From Ichthyophonus hoferi (lineage: Eukaryota; Opisthokonta; Ichthyosporea; Ichthyophonida; Ichthyophonidae): a DNA stretch of 37,120 nucleotides. The stretch lies in the NCBI GenBank assembly GCA_002751075.1, contig NAOQ01000449.1, forward strand, positions 24,230 to 61,349, given 5' to 3'. This document shows, piece after piece, positions 1-13,779 of the stretch. The translations under genes were made by a program, and so were the position numbers. Position 1 is the stretch's first letter. Each line of letters begins with the position of its first letter. The notes under the pieces are model-generated. The model did not search any database and had not been told where the DNA came from. It saw only the letters and a program-made list of their open reading frames with translations.

Positions 1-65
1 GTACAGTATAGTATAGTATAGTATAGTACAGTATAGTATAGTATAGTATAGTATAGTATAGTATA
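1..65. repeat. (GTATA)n pentanucleotide microsatellite
   Basis: About thirteen copies of a GTATA/AGTAT unit with an occasional C for T. It lies at the window edge and may continue to the left. Confidence 0.95.
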
Positions 66-1127
66 CTACTTTGTGCTAGAGCCATAACATGGGGAAGATT
101 TGGTTATATTCAAATATATAGATATATAATAGAAAATGTTGCACTATATGGAGATATCCTCTATTAGAGGTGTGGTATTAAAGTTATCAATCATAAACAC
201 TGACGCCCTATCACCAGGGCAACCATCAAGAGGTATAAAGAAGATAGTCCTACCAGGTGTTTCGCGCTTTCATTTTGAATTAATACCTTCTTTCTCTTCT
301 CAAAGGCATGTAAAGTATACTACATATTATATGATAGACCCACCATCCTTATGGTTAGTAATACTCGCATGGTTATGACGTACGTATGACGTACATATGA
401 TACTAACTGTGCACCATTAAATTGACCGGTGTTTTATAGACTACCTAACTAGAAGCCTACATTAGACGTCCAAGTAAAGTAGATATATATATATTATTAT
501 CGAGACATTATAGAAGAATATTGGTTGCGATAAATATAATATCTTCATTAGGTATATGGTGCGCTATTTGGGACATTATTGTTTTAAAACAAAACATAAA
601 TTAACCTTTAAAAATAAAAAATGAAATAAAAATAATAATCCTCATATTGTACCATATAAAACCAAGGTATTATGGATCAAGTATATAATTAAACCTCTAA
701 TTTGACTGGTTAATGTAGTATTTATGGTGGTGGTAGTGAAGATATGGTAAAGGATGCCCTACTACTATATTGGCTTAAATATGGGGTATCGTGAGAGAAA
801 AGTATGAAGGTATATAAAGTGTATACATACAAAAGCCCAAGGGAGTGTTTATGATTTTAAAAGATATAAATAAATTCTTTACAGGAGACATAAGCATGTA
901 TGTGATTAGAGGAATGGCAAAAAAGGAGGTTGGAGGGGAGGAAGAGGGAGAGGTGTACTAGTAATATACTAATAGGAATATATTATTAATAATATGCCAA
1001 TAGGAATATTTTATTTTATTAGTAATGTCCTAATAGGAATATATTAATAAAAACACATTAATATGGCACAATAATATGAGAGTCGTAATAGCTAGCAAGC
1101 AGAGAAAGAAGGGAGTAGGAAAGGAGG
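66..1127. other. Non-coding A+T-rich sequence downstream of the minus-strand gene
   Basis: I see no convincing exon here. The open frame at 136-378 on the plus strand has no splice-site or motif support. Short imperfect repeats of a TAATAGGAATAT type occur at about 960-1045. The stretch is probably the 3' flank of the gene whose stop codon lies at 1128-1130 on the minus strand. Confidence 0.5.
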
Positions 1128-4026
1128 TCACACCAGGGCGGATTCTTTCTTTAAAGTGTCATAGGCGTCTACAAAGCAGTCTGTACTTAGGGCTCTATGT
1201 GAGCTCCTATAGGGCTGAAGGGGCTCCTGTATATGCCAATGTTACAAACTATACACTGCCTTAGTGCTTACATATCTTATGAATATAATACCATACTATA
1301 TATTATCCTTATTAATATGATATCATACTATATATTATCTCTGTTAATATAATACCATACTATAACTATATATGCGTATATATACAACATACATATAATT
1401 ATATTAATGCATATAATTGGTTCGTTGAAGTATTTAATAGTTCACCCACCAATCAAAGTACCCAGTCGCCCATTGCCACCGCAGACTTCAACCCATAATA
1501 ATCATTAATTAAAAGCCACTGCTTAGTAATACCAAGGCCCAGTAATACTATATTATAATATACCATGCAATACTGTAGTATATGATACTATACGTTACTC
1601 TAATATACTATCCTGTACTATACTGTACTGTACTAGATTATATTATACCAACTATGCCGTACTATATTATACTATACCAATGCCTAGTAATACGTGTATG
1701 TCAAACCATACATAATAAAAGATAGATATATGAAGGGAGAGCAATAAATAAACTAAACACACCTCTAGTAATTCATTCAACATCATTACTAAGGTGGGAG
1801 GAAACTCCACCAACTGGTCTCTGTTTATAGTCGCTTGCACTATCTCTTTAGAGGTGTGAAATACCTCAAGAGCCTGTTGTGTTTCCCCCATGTAGAGGTG
1901 GGCCTGGGTGCACGGAGAGTGAGAGAGGGGGAGAGTATGATATATGTATGCTGTTAGATATATATACATTTATATTTAAGTACAACCTTACATATTTACA
2001 TCTATATCTATTTAACTGAACACATACAGGTATATATATATATTGGTATGCATATATAAATATATAAGTTTCATCTTTATGTGGCAGGTCCATCTCTTTC
2101 TCTCTTATATACCACTCACACTTATCTACCTGTCACCATTCCAAAACAATATTGTCATCCTATCCACCCACATCACCCATATAACCTGGTACTCTGTTTT
2201 ATCCAGCACAGCCCAGAGCCAATCAATAGGTTTCCCGTTTATACATTCAGTATAGAAGAACCAATCTGTACCCGTAATCATCTAAATACATAAATGTAAC
2301 TTGTTACTAGCCAATCACATACCTTGAATAAAGTAGACTGCAACTCTGCATTTAGATGTTCGGGACTCTGGCCATCGATGACGTCAATCATATTGTCTTT
2401 GTATATTTTCAGCAGCTACAGATGTCATTATATATATATGGGTATGGATATGTAGAAATATGTGTATGTCCGTTATTAGGCAGTGAAAACAATTAATAGT
2501 CTGCATATTAATGCTTGCAAGAAAATGTGTAAAGCTCTTTAGGGGTAGTATCATGCATTGATATATCCCCAAAGAGGCCAATACCAATATATGTATTTAT
2601 AAGTAGATAATTACAATTTAATAGAAGTAGGTAGTATAATGCTTTCTCAAGCTAATATATAAATGTGTGATAAACACCATAGAAACAAAAATAGACATCA
2701 ATTATCTAGCACTAATTTAGTATATTAACATTAAAATAAAAATATATACTTAGGACATTTATATTACTATTACCAAATACGGGTTTGTATAGTTTTCATG
2801 TCTGTATGTGTACAAATAAGCACATGCATACTCCCTTTCTATATCCACGTACCACTTGGCTTACCTAACCATTATGATTATATCTTGTGTAACCTAAGTT
2901 CTATTGGCCTGACTTGTTTATCTCATTATACCTTCATAGAGAGTATAGTTCCAATAGAATTATTATTACAAAACAAAGTATTATTACATGTAAAAATGCA
3001 CTATAATTTAATCCATTAGCCAATAACGTGTGAGAATATGTCATATAATTGGTCTAGCCAATCAAATAATTTGTGAAAATCTTTTGTGCAATATATCATT
3101 AATAATGATTATTACTGTTAAATATACTTAACCAATGACTCACCAGAGATAAATTATGTAATAAGATATCATAGGATGTGAACCTCAGCCATAGGGTCCA
3201 CACATACCACCTTATATATATTAGTGTTCATTGGTGCATCTTATCGCTAGTCGTATTATCCAATACGTTCTTTTATAACATTGAAGACAATACTTTAATA
3301 TTTAAATAATATTTTCATTCGGGTATTTTAAAACCCGCTGATTATTTAAATGTAAAACCATACATATAAAAATCAATATTATCATTTACAATCATTCATT
3401 AATATATTCAAGGTACTTCCTACTAATACTCAGAAAAAAATAATATAAAAGGGTTAAATATATTATATAAATATTTCCAAGCGATCAACTGTAACTGTAA
3501 TAAAGATATATTCATTTAAAACTATTTATTACATACCACATACCATATACTAACTAACACATACACCACATACTATATATTACATATAATATACTACATA
3601 TCACATATCATATACCATGTACCACATATACCACATACCATGCACTATGTACCACATATCATATACAATATACTACATAGAGCATATACTAATACCACAT
3701 AAAATATACTAAATAACGCATCTACCGCCTCTTACACACCATATAGAATACATTACATGTTACACACTACATACCAAAGTATATGCATTCTCAGTGGTTT
3801 CCTGTGACCTCCGCTTGACACCACCTTCTTTCATTACCTTAAGACAATGTGCCATGCGTTGGTTTGGCGTATGCTTCAAGGCCTCCTTTAATATCTTCCT
3901 TCGCTTACGCATTGCCTTGGCCTGCATGGCTTCCTGTAGGACCACAGAGGGGTCTAGCCTACTGATATCTACCTTGTCTACCTTGAGCTGTACGGTTTGT
4001 TTCATTCTGTCTTTGTACTCCTTTAT
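1128..4026 (-). CDS. Helical-repeat (TPR/PPR-like) protein, 3' part of gene
   Basis: Four exons read on the minus strand: 4026-3775 (84 codons), 2415-2323 (31), 1903-1763 (47) and 1226-1128 (32 plus TGA). Each has AG before and GT after, and each is a whole number of codons, so all junctions are phase 0. The first exon is basic and helical (KAMRKRRKILKEALKHTPNQ). The third contains AHLYMGETQQALEVF, which has the small/aromatic spacing of a TPR or PPR helix pair. This suggests an alpha-solenoid scaffold or RNA-binding protein, but I do not recognise the family. About 194 residues are visible. The 5' exons and start codon are not found, and another exon may lie in the 1.36-kb gap between 3775 and 2415, where a good GTGAGT donor sits near 3140. 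That the first exon belongs to the same gene is inferred from strand and phase. Confidence 0.6.
1520..1690. repeat. TACTAT-type imperfect tandem repeat
   Basis: Degenerate repeats of TATACTAT/TACTGTAC units lie in the last intron of the minus-strand gene (intron 1762-1227). They resemble the repeats in the plus-strand introns farther right. Confidence 0.6.
3300..3351. other. Perfect inverted repeat with nested GC stem
   Basis: An 11-bp arm ATTTAAATAAT (3300-3310) is matched by ATTATTTAAAT (3341-3351). Inside it, CGGGT (3320-3324) pairs with ACCCG (3333-3337). It lies in the long intron of the minus-strand gene and could form a cruciform or hairpin. No family is recognised. Confidence 0.6.
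3535..3770. repeat. ACCACATA/CATATAC imperfect satellite
   Basis: Many degenerate copies of a CATATACCACATAC-like unit lie immediately next to the 5' splice site (3774) of the 3775-4026 exon on the minus strand. Confidence 0.7.
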
Positions 4027-4490
4027 CTGTCTTTGTGAGGTGAAATGGAACAATATATTGGTTAAGTAGCTCATTTAATTATATATTTTAACAAGTTGAT
4101 GGATCTCTCTGTGTGGTAAAGTATGTTTTGAATCTAGTAGGGCTTTGAGTGTGCAATAATTATTATATGTTTTATAGACTATTAGTAAATAATTATTTGA
4201 CTGGCTCATAAGATAGTAAGTAGGTAAGTTAGGTAGGGACCTAGTAATTGTTATGTGCCTATTCAGTACATTATTTGGAAAGAACCCATTATGCATAACA
4301 TTCCGATAGGAGAATGTTTGTATAAATTATTATCGTTTTATGCACTGATAAAAACCACAAGCTCACATAAAATTAATAGTATAAAGAAGTTATATATGTA
4401 GGCGTTATATATGTAGGCAAATAGGATTGTGATAAAAAAATATCATAATAGAGGAAAAGAGGTAGTTATTTACTGCATTGTAATGGTTGT

Positions 4491-4647
4491 GGTGCTTTGA
4501 TAGCAGACAGGAACTAATACAATCCCTGCCCAACGTGCCCAAGGTTTTGTTCCCAGGGAAAATATTTTACGGCTTGCCCCTGTGGTTTTTATCGCATGTT
4601 TTAATTTCTTAGTTCCTATCTAACCTACTACTATCACAAAGCCTACC
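4491..4647. mobile_element. Short inverted-repeat (fold-back, MITE-like) element, tentative
   Basis: The left arm GGTGCTTTGATAGCAGACAG continuing to GAACTAA (4491-4517) is matched in inverse order on the right by TTAGTTCCT (4609-4617) and CTATCACAAAGCCTACC (4631-4647), with a small insertion in the right arm. The interior is G+C-richer than its surroundings and contains a second small hairpin, TCCCTG (about 4525) with CAGGGA (about 4554). This is what a short non-autonomous DNA element or a structured regulatory segment would look like. The interior is also open in several frames, so an exon cannot be excluded. I see no clear target-site duplication. Confidence 0.4.
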
Positions 4648-4659
4648 CGCAGCACAATT

Positions 4660-5856
4660 GTACATCACTGACAAGGGGTTTAGTTATAATTGAATTGGCT
4701 CGAGTTTCTACAGATGGTGCAGAACATTGTAAAATAAGCACATATGTGATATCAGACAAAGTCAACCACTCTCTTTACCATAATATTTTGATTCTAAGTA
4801 AGTACTGCTGCCTAGAATGCCAATAACTGGGAAAGACTATCACGGGATACAAGGTAATAAGCCTATCAAGTTTCTTTATTTCCCTTCCACAACTTTAACG
4901 TTCTATCCGCATGCAATACAACTGGATTAACCTGTATAAAAACATACTCTATTTTATAATTCTTCCACACTTCAACTAACCTCGTAAAATATTTAGTCGG
5001 ACCCCTCGAGTTACTAGCCATCCCGATGAGAATAACAACGGGTTTGTCATAGTAAGGGACTAACTACGTTTTGACGAAGGCACCGCCTTAACGTATTTAC
5101 CATATATATATATAACTTATCTTGTCATATGTCAAATAGGCTTTATTGCCTGTACACGTAAAAAACTTCTGTTTTTAGCAGTAATATAGCAGTAAACTAT
5201 AAAATAAACTTGTACACCAAATTGAAATACAAATAAATAAACAAAAGCGTCGTGCTAAATAAACTGCTGGGGTATATAATAAATAAATAATACACGAACA
5301 ACAACATTCCAATCTGTCTTCATATCTATTGGCTTTCTATTTTATTATCACCAATAGGTTGTTGGTAATCGTATTTTATCTACTTATAATAAATTAATCC
5401 ATTGGCTAATCTTAATAACATTTATGTTATTTCTCAATACGTAGCATGCACTAACGCGGGAGATCAATGGTTTTGAATAAAGTATTGTAATTTGCTCTAT
5501 CTTCTATTTTTATTGCTTAAATATTCTAAAAAATCAAAAAAAAAAATTTTTCCGAATTTTTCAACATATTTCCAAAATCTTTAAACTTATTTTTTTTTTT
5601 AGTAAAATCTTTCCCAATATTTCGGAAATCTTTCCCAATTGTCACAAATACAATAACGATATGATTGGTCAAAACCCCCTAGTGGCTCATCTAGATGACA
5701 TAGTTCACCAATGATATGCAAGGTCACAATGGAGCGAGAAACAATAACATGCAGGGTATCGGTATAGATTAGGATGTGCAGCAAATAATTGATTAATAGG
5801 GAGGGTCCTACGTAAAACCTGCAATGTATATTATGTTATATTCATGAAAACTAAAC
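4660..5856. other. Probable divergent upstream region between two head-to-head genes
   Basis: No exon is supported. The stretch lies between the 5' side of the minus-strand helical-repeat gene and the plus-strand lipase gene. It contains several CCAAT/ATTGG motifs (for example about 5328, 5351, 5400 and 5664) and an A/T homopolymer-rich patch at about 5530-5640. It probably holds promoters of one or both genes, but no TATA box or start site can be fixed. Confidence 0.4.
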
Positions 5857-8800
5857 ATGACGGGCAATATGATAGTGGAAAGAGAACCTTCGGGTATTAT
5901 TGTGGAGGGTACCAAGGTAAGAGGTGTTATGAATGTATTTTTGTTTATATTTCTCTTTTTTTTGTTTGTTTCATTGTTCATTGTGCGCACATTGTCTCCC
6001 ACTTACACTTCCAAGACTTCTCAATTACCTTCTTGCATTTTTTCCCCCCGCTCTACCTCTCGTTCACTAATATTGTGTATAAACCCTTATTACTTTGAAA
6101 TACATTTAACCATAAACAAGGTAATCAATGCCAGCATGTTAATCGATGGTTCTCTTGCCACGTTATATTTTTAAAGAGCTCCCTGTGTTGAAAGATAACT
6201 GAAACATTTGCAATTGTTTAAGCATCGAATCTTACTTTTTATGTTTTTGTTTTTTTATAGACAAATTATTTATCCCTTTAAGTATGTTTTACACAATTCG
6301 TATGTTATTGGTTCGCAGTGATAAAGAGAAATGGCATGTTTTGATCTCTGATGTTGTATTCTGTTCTTTTCAGGAAACTGCTGCGGCTGTTGTAGAAACA
6401 ATTAAGAATATAAGGTGGAAGAAATGGGTTTTTCTATCAGCCACGTCCCTCTATATGGGGTATGTATATAATGCCACTATTTCACTATAATACTATTATT
6501 TCTTCCTTTATTAATGGGTAGGTAGGTACCAGGCATAGTGTTGGGGTAGGAGCACTCGAACTGATCATACCGCTAATATTCTATTCTGCATTAATAAACA
6601 TGATGGCTTTAGCCAGAAGGTAACAATTGATCTGTGTGGAAAGGAAATACAATGGTATTGTATGTAACAGATAAATCTTTGACAAGTGCGGATCTTACTG
6701 GTTGCCATGTAGGCTTAGAGTATACAACAATAATAAAGGATGACCTCTGTGTGGGTTAAATATGTGAGGTTTATGTAGTGAAGTTTACCACTAGCACAGC
6801 CTCTCTATATTCCTCGTGTGGTGTTAAAAGTTACATATCTGCTCTAAATAGGAATGGGTAAAGGCCACAATGTGTTTCTTTCGATTTTTTGACGTCTCGT
6901 TTTAATTTATTTTAACGAGCCAATAAATGACACGGATATTTTATAGATTTCGAGTGATTCGCTGGACTCAATCTCTCAACCAGGAGACAAAAGAAACTTG
7001 GCAAAAGGCACATATATTTCTTTCTCCCCTCATTCCGCACTGTGTTTTGGTACTCCGTTATTTTTTTTATGCCTTCCTGGGTTTTCATTGTGTAGTTTGT
7101 GTATATTGTTATATTTACATTGTCAATTATGTGGCATGACCCCCCATAGCGGTAGATTAATCTTACCTAGCCTGTATTATTTTTACTTTCTATTGTTTAT
7201 TCTTTCTGTTTCCACTTCACACCTTTCTATTGCATTATTAGCTCTGATATTACTTTGTTTTTTTATCTTCTCTTACATGTAATCCTATTATGCCATTTAT
7301 TACTATTATCATGTCCACTTTGATATGTTTCCCCTTAACTTTAACCCGTCGTTCGTTTTTATTGCCTACCAATTGTATATACGCTTGGAAAGTGAGTTGG
7401 ATTTATGTGTAGAAACCTCAACTAGAATAGGACTTATATTAGAGAGGGTAGGAGAAATTATAATATATTTAAAGTAGGCTATGGGCATATACTACGGGCA
7501 TGTGGACAACCATGTATACGTTGACTAGATATAATTATATTATTATGGTATCATATTATTCTTCTACTACACTATTCTGGTATCATTCTATCATACTATT
7601 ATTCTATTTTACTATACTAGCATTATACCATTATACTAATATATAATTATATTATTATGCTATTGTTCTACTATACTATTCTAGTATCATACTATTAAAT
7701 TGTCATATTATTATATTATCGTACTATCACACCCACATAGCCTTGAATAGAGCACAATACCCTAATATGTGTAAACATACACATACATTTATGCAGGTTC
7801 AAGGCATTGTAAAGACGGTACTGGGTGGGCCCGAAGGGGTAGGTCCAGTGGAGGCTATAGTAGGAATGAGTATGCTGCAGGCCTATTATGAGAACGATCG
7901 CCCTAGGTATTATGTGTTTTATATGTTTCTATGTGTCTTGTGTCCAACACAATACACAGTTCTACTAGCTATATCATTATCATTATATATTTTTTAATGT
8001 AGGCCTGAATACCATTCTAAACACATGATGCGGTGAAATGGTATTCAGATAAAGCTTTATATTTAATATGGTAAACTGGAATCAATCTCAATCTGAATCA
8101 TTACTACGTAGGTTTTATAGATAATTTCTTTTATTATTGTACAAGTTAACTAAATAATACTTAATAATGATTAGCAGAAAATAATAAAATAAATAAAATA
8201 TATTTTATATTCTAATACAAATTATTAATTAGTTAGGGAATCATTCCTTAATTAAATTATGATGGGAGATAATACTAAGGTGTCATATATGCTATAGGCC
8301 TTTATAAACATCAGATATTATATCCTAGGACGTCAGTGGGATGATTGGTATAAATAAGACCCCGTTATGATTGGTGCAAAATGAGTGGGTGCAAAGAAGG
8401 GCAAATTGAAATACATTATAAGATATATATGTAACTATATATATGTGCGTGTATTTATGATATATATTAGGGAGTATTGTATTATATAATATTGTACTCT
8501 ATAATATTGTATTATATACTATTGTATTATATACTGTTGTATTATATAGTATTGTACTATATACTATTGTATTATATACTATTGTAATACATAGTATTGT
8601 ATGATATAGTATTGTACCATATACTATTGTATTATATATTATTGTATAATATACTATTGGATTCTATAGTATTGTATTATATACTATTGTATTATATACT
8701 ATTGTGTTACATAGTATTGTATTCTATACTATTGGATTGTATATAATTGTATTGTATATGTCATGCTATATTATTCACACTGGTTGTGTGACATGCTTGG

Positions 8801-11800
8801 CAGGGGAGGAGAGAGGGTGATTAATACTGCCTTTATGAAGGTAGCTGTACGACATATGAGGTGTGTTTCACCTGTACTTGCACTAACAACAGTAATAATA
8901 GCATTATTTTTACATTTTTACATAGTGGTTTACTTATGCCTGGTTCACCCGTGTAATATACTGTCTATACTGTCTATGCATCTATACACTACAGTACCAT
9001 TGGGTGCTACAATAACTTAGTAGTATCTGTGTGCAGTGTTCATTTACATGTATGCTTACCTCACCAACCAATGTACGGATTCATTCCCTTCCTTGATTAT
9101 TGCCTACTTTCTATATTCCCCGTCGTCTTATAATCTACCTTCATTGTTTATTTTTTATTATTATTTCCTCACAATTGTCCCATTGTGACTATTATCTATC
9201 CCGACTTTGATATAAGCAATGGTTTAATATGGTTACCATGGTTACCATCTATCTCTAGATATGCAGCAGCGGCATACGGGTGGAAGCTGGTCAATCGTGT
9301 GTGGTACTCTAATATTGAATCATACGTCAACAATACCCTGACAGATCGTAAACGCGATGAGATTAACATAGCTGTGCGTTTTTTATTGGTTATATTGTAT
9401 GATTAAAGTTATGGTTATTAGTAAGGTATTGTTATAAGGAGTAATGAGATATATATATATATATATATATATGTGTATTTATTGATTGGAATACCAGCAT
9501 GTGTTGCCATGGTTACAATGGCGGTGTTTAGGGGGTTGCTCTTAATTGTTTTCCTGCTTTTATGTGTGCATGTTTATATACGTATATTGCACACCTCCGT
9601 ATATACGTAATTAATATGGTTAGTAGATATATAGAGGGTTTGAGAGATATATATACAAAAATCACTTGAGGCATATTATTTTATTGTTTATTCATTCAAT
9701 ATGGTTAGTGATGTCTTTTACCTTACCTTCTGTTGTAGTATTTTAATATTATGTCTGCTATTGTATTTATATTTGTGTATACTGATCGAACAATATATTC
9801 ATTATTACGGTTAATATAATAATAACAATTAATAAATAAAATTCCCTGTCTCCGGCCAGCAACTAACGCGCGTAATTCTGACGTTATTGTTACTCGTATG
9901 CGTATATGCATGGAATGAAAAGTATATTATATCAAAAACAAAATTCCAACGTATATATATATATACTATGCTATTATAATACTATTCTACTATACTACTA
10001 TCCTACTATAATATTATCCTATTATCCTACTATAATATTATTCTACTATCCTATTATAATGCTATCCTACTATCATATATATGGCAGTCCCTCTCACTCC
10101 CACTTATACTTCTTTCCTATTGGCCACATGCATGTACACAACAGATTCTTGAGAAACATACGGGTATAGTGCAAGAGGACTTGCTATTGGCCCAATGGAG
10201 CTCGGGTGGCAACGCCTTTGATCCAGCCTGCTATATTGGGGTTGATCATGAACATCAAACCATTGTATTGGTTAGTATTTATAGTATTTACCCATGCTTA
10301 TGTTCTCGACAATAATACTGTCTATTCTCTTGTCGTCTTTGTCTTGTTCTCTTTTCTATTACTATGTCTTATTTCTCATTATTGTATTGTGAATTGTTTT
10401 TTAGTTTTATTCTTGTAGTTACTTTGATTCTTATTTCATTGCTATTATTATTGATATTGTTATTACTATTATTACTGTTGTTGCTATTACTGTTATTGTT
10501 ATTTTTATTAAAACTAAAGCTAGAAAACAGCGAATAAAAATGTAAAACAGGCAACTTAAATGATATATTATATTAGAACCCTGATGATTATAAAGACCAA
10601 TCCTATCATTGCAATTGATTTAATTATAATAAACAAGAATTAACGATTGGTTATGATTGTATAGGTCATTCGAGGTACTATGAACGTCACAGATGTTCTG
10701 ACAGATCTTGACTGCCATGAAGCACCATTTCAAAATGGGTATGTTTTGATTAGCGTGCCTTTATTAGTCTTCCCTCTTGTCTAATTAGAATAAGAGCGTA
10801 TATGACTGTGTATCTATTGGTATGAATGTGACGTCACATTGGTTTTGAGCATATGATTACATATATACCAACATGTTTTAATATAGATGTATATGGATGA
10901 ACGTAATGTCTCTTATATAGTCACACAGAATGGTGTATGGCTGCATGGCATAAGTACAGCTATGTATGTATGTATGTTTGTAGCCTAATCATAAGCTCAT
11001 ATATGCGTGCCTTATACCTGTGATTCTATAGCGTCACACACGAAGGCTTTCTCAAATCTGCCCTGTACAAATATGACCAGACCAAAGACATTATTCTAGA
11101 CTGTGTCCGTATCTACCCCAGCTATGTTGTGGTATGTGATTGCCCCATTCTCCCTTATCATCCTTTTATGTTATTACCTTTCACAGCAATGCATTAGCTG
11201 GCAAAAAGAGGGATTGATTGGCCACCTGTGCATAATAACGTGTTTCCATTGACTCTTTTTTGTTTATTCATCCGACTATGTCTGTACTGATTGGTATTTC
11301 TTTCTCTTTCTCTGTAAACTGTCTGATTATTCTATTGTTTTATAATATATATATTTCTATTGTATATGGTATAGATATGGTATATAATATATATGCCCGG
11401 TAGATCTTATTCTATTCTTAAACTCTCTAGTTTGTTTGTCACTATTTCTGTTTTCTCACACCCATTCATACTTTGGGTATTTACCCAAATTTCTGTAATT
11501 TCCCAACTGTACATATTTTCGGTTTTATTTTATTATTTTATTCCTTGTGTGTCTCAGCTCTTTTTGTATTCTTCCCTTCCCTTCCCTTTCTCTTCTTTTT
11601 ATATTGATCTTCCTTTCCTCTTTATTATATACTGGCTCCCTCTGTGGTCTGTCAACAGATTATTACTCACTGCTGTTTCCTCTTTCATATTTTGTATTTA
11701 TGTTTTTACTTAACTTCCCAGTCGACCCAGAACAATCCAGTCAGTCTCATAAATAAGTGGTTTTATTTTGCTTTTAAACATCTCTCCCCTCTGGTCCTTT

Positions 11801-13397
11801 TATCTTTCTTCTTAGTTATATTTTATTTTGGCAGTAGTTATTTTATATGTATTATTCAACCCTGATCAGATTGTTGCAGCCATATTGATGTGGTTACCTC
11901 CATCGAGTGATAGGTTGTTATATAAATTAATTTCATAAATGAAAATCAGTTACTCTGGTATCACTATACTTATAAACATACAGAATTGCTTGTGTTATTT
12001 CATACGGACCAATTAGACTCGCATTTAAATCTCATATGTTTATGCCACTTAACCATGTAAGTATAACATATTTATATCCATACATGCATGTATACTATTA
12101 TAGATACTATTATATTTAACTACATGCCTATACAGAGCATTGTAGGACACAGTCTTGGAGCTGGAACCGCCTCCGTATTGGCTCTTTTATATGCTGAAAG
12201 ACATCCTGACCTGCCTCTTCATTGGTGGGTTACCATATATTCTACCTGATAAAGCATACTGTATTGGTTAATGCCGTTGTATTGGTACTCATGCACTTAT
12301 ACCTCCAAGGTATTGGTCTATTTTTTAATGATCTAATGCTATTGGCAATCACATACCTTTCTTTAAATTGTCTATACATGGATATAATTTTACTTTCTCC
12401 CTCCAATTACACCTTGTCGCACGCCTTATGCGCCCGTGAAATACGAAATATCGTGATAATTATAACAAATGTTTTTATTAGGCAATGGAATATCCTGGTG
12501 TATATAGTCTGTATCATTCATACATATCTGTATTCTTATAGTTTTAATTGTATTCTTATAGTTTTAATTGGTCACAGCTATGCATATATAAAGATATATT
12601 CACTAATTAACCAATGAAATCCATTCAAATCACAGCTATGCATTTGGCCCACCTGGAGTGTTTGATATAGACATGGCCAATGATATCAAGACAAAGTCAC
12701 TGATTACCTCCTTTGTTTATGTAAGGACTTGGGAGTACATGATATAGCAATAGAATAGGAGAGAGAAATACAAGTATACCACTATATACAAGATGTCATA
12801 CATAGAATATAAATATATAAGATGTATTAGAGAATAGTAGGGAAACAGAGAAGGTCCAGGCAATTATGAAAGAACTGGGTTAATAAACAAATGGTAGAAT
12901 GGTGGGACAGAGGGTGAGAATATAAATAGATAGGTAGGTAGATAGATAGTTGGTTAGTTAAAAAGGTACATTGATATGTACATTGATAGGTAAATATAGA
13001 GATAGATAAGTAGGTAGGTAGGTAGGTAGGTAGGTAGGTAGGTAGGTAGATAGATAGATACATAGATACATATATATAGATGAGGTAGACATGGTATGAG
13101 TCACGTATGATTGGTTTCTATAGTATGGCGTAGACTGGAGGTATGTTGGAGAGCAACGGGTGATAATACTATTGGCCAAGAATATGTTATATATGTTATA
13201 TTTGTAATGACCTCTATCCGGGATTTATTACTTTTATCTTCTAGATAGATAAGTGATAACATTGTGTGTCTATATAACAATATGTTTATCAATAGATTTA
13301 TTGATGCATTGGTATTCTCTCATATGCCTTGACAAATACACGAATAGATATGTACGTACGGGCATATATATATAGACATACATACATCCACACATAT

Positions 13398-13428
<31 letters not shown>

Positions 13429-13743
13429 CAGAGGGATGACATAGTATGTCGTCTGTCCTATGGCCATGTAATTGACCTGAAACAAAAGTCCAGGTGGCTA
13501 ATCTCCCAGCTGGACGAACAGTCTAGTGTACGCTCTTTCTCCTTCCTCTCCTATATTTTATTCCGTCTCACTTCCCCTTAATATTTTCTGAACTTTGTAT
13601 ATCATTCCTTTTGTTCTACAGTTTATTAGACCTTTGTATACTGTGTGTATTAATGTGCCCAATGCATTTCCATAACAGTCCACTAATTCATGTAGATTAA
13701 GTCACTTGTAGGGATTCCTCTTTATTACGTTTTTCTACCTCTC

Positions 13744-13779
<36 letters not shown>

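Noticed and set aside
5530-5640. Run of A and T homopolymers with TTCCGAA/TTCGGAA, considered as a transposon end or replication element
   Set aside because: No terminal repeat, target duplication or second copy was seen; simple low-complexity sequence explains it.
11393-11865. Three overlapping hydrophobic plus-strand frames in a lipase intron
   Set aside because: They share T-rich composition, have no splice support and overlap one another, as expected for T-rich intronic DNA.
12222-12617. 131-codon hydrophobic plus-strand frame
   Set aside because: It begins at the donor of the GHSLG exon and lies wholly in the following intron; phase analysis of the lipase excludes it.
12827-13485. Overlapping minus-strand frames rich in Tyr, Leu, Pro and Thr
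   Set aside because: They are translations of GGTA/GATA and CATA tetranucleotide repeats within a lipase intron.
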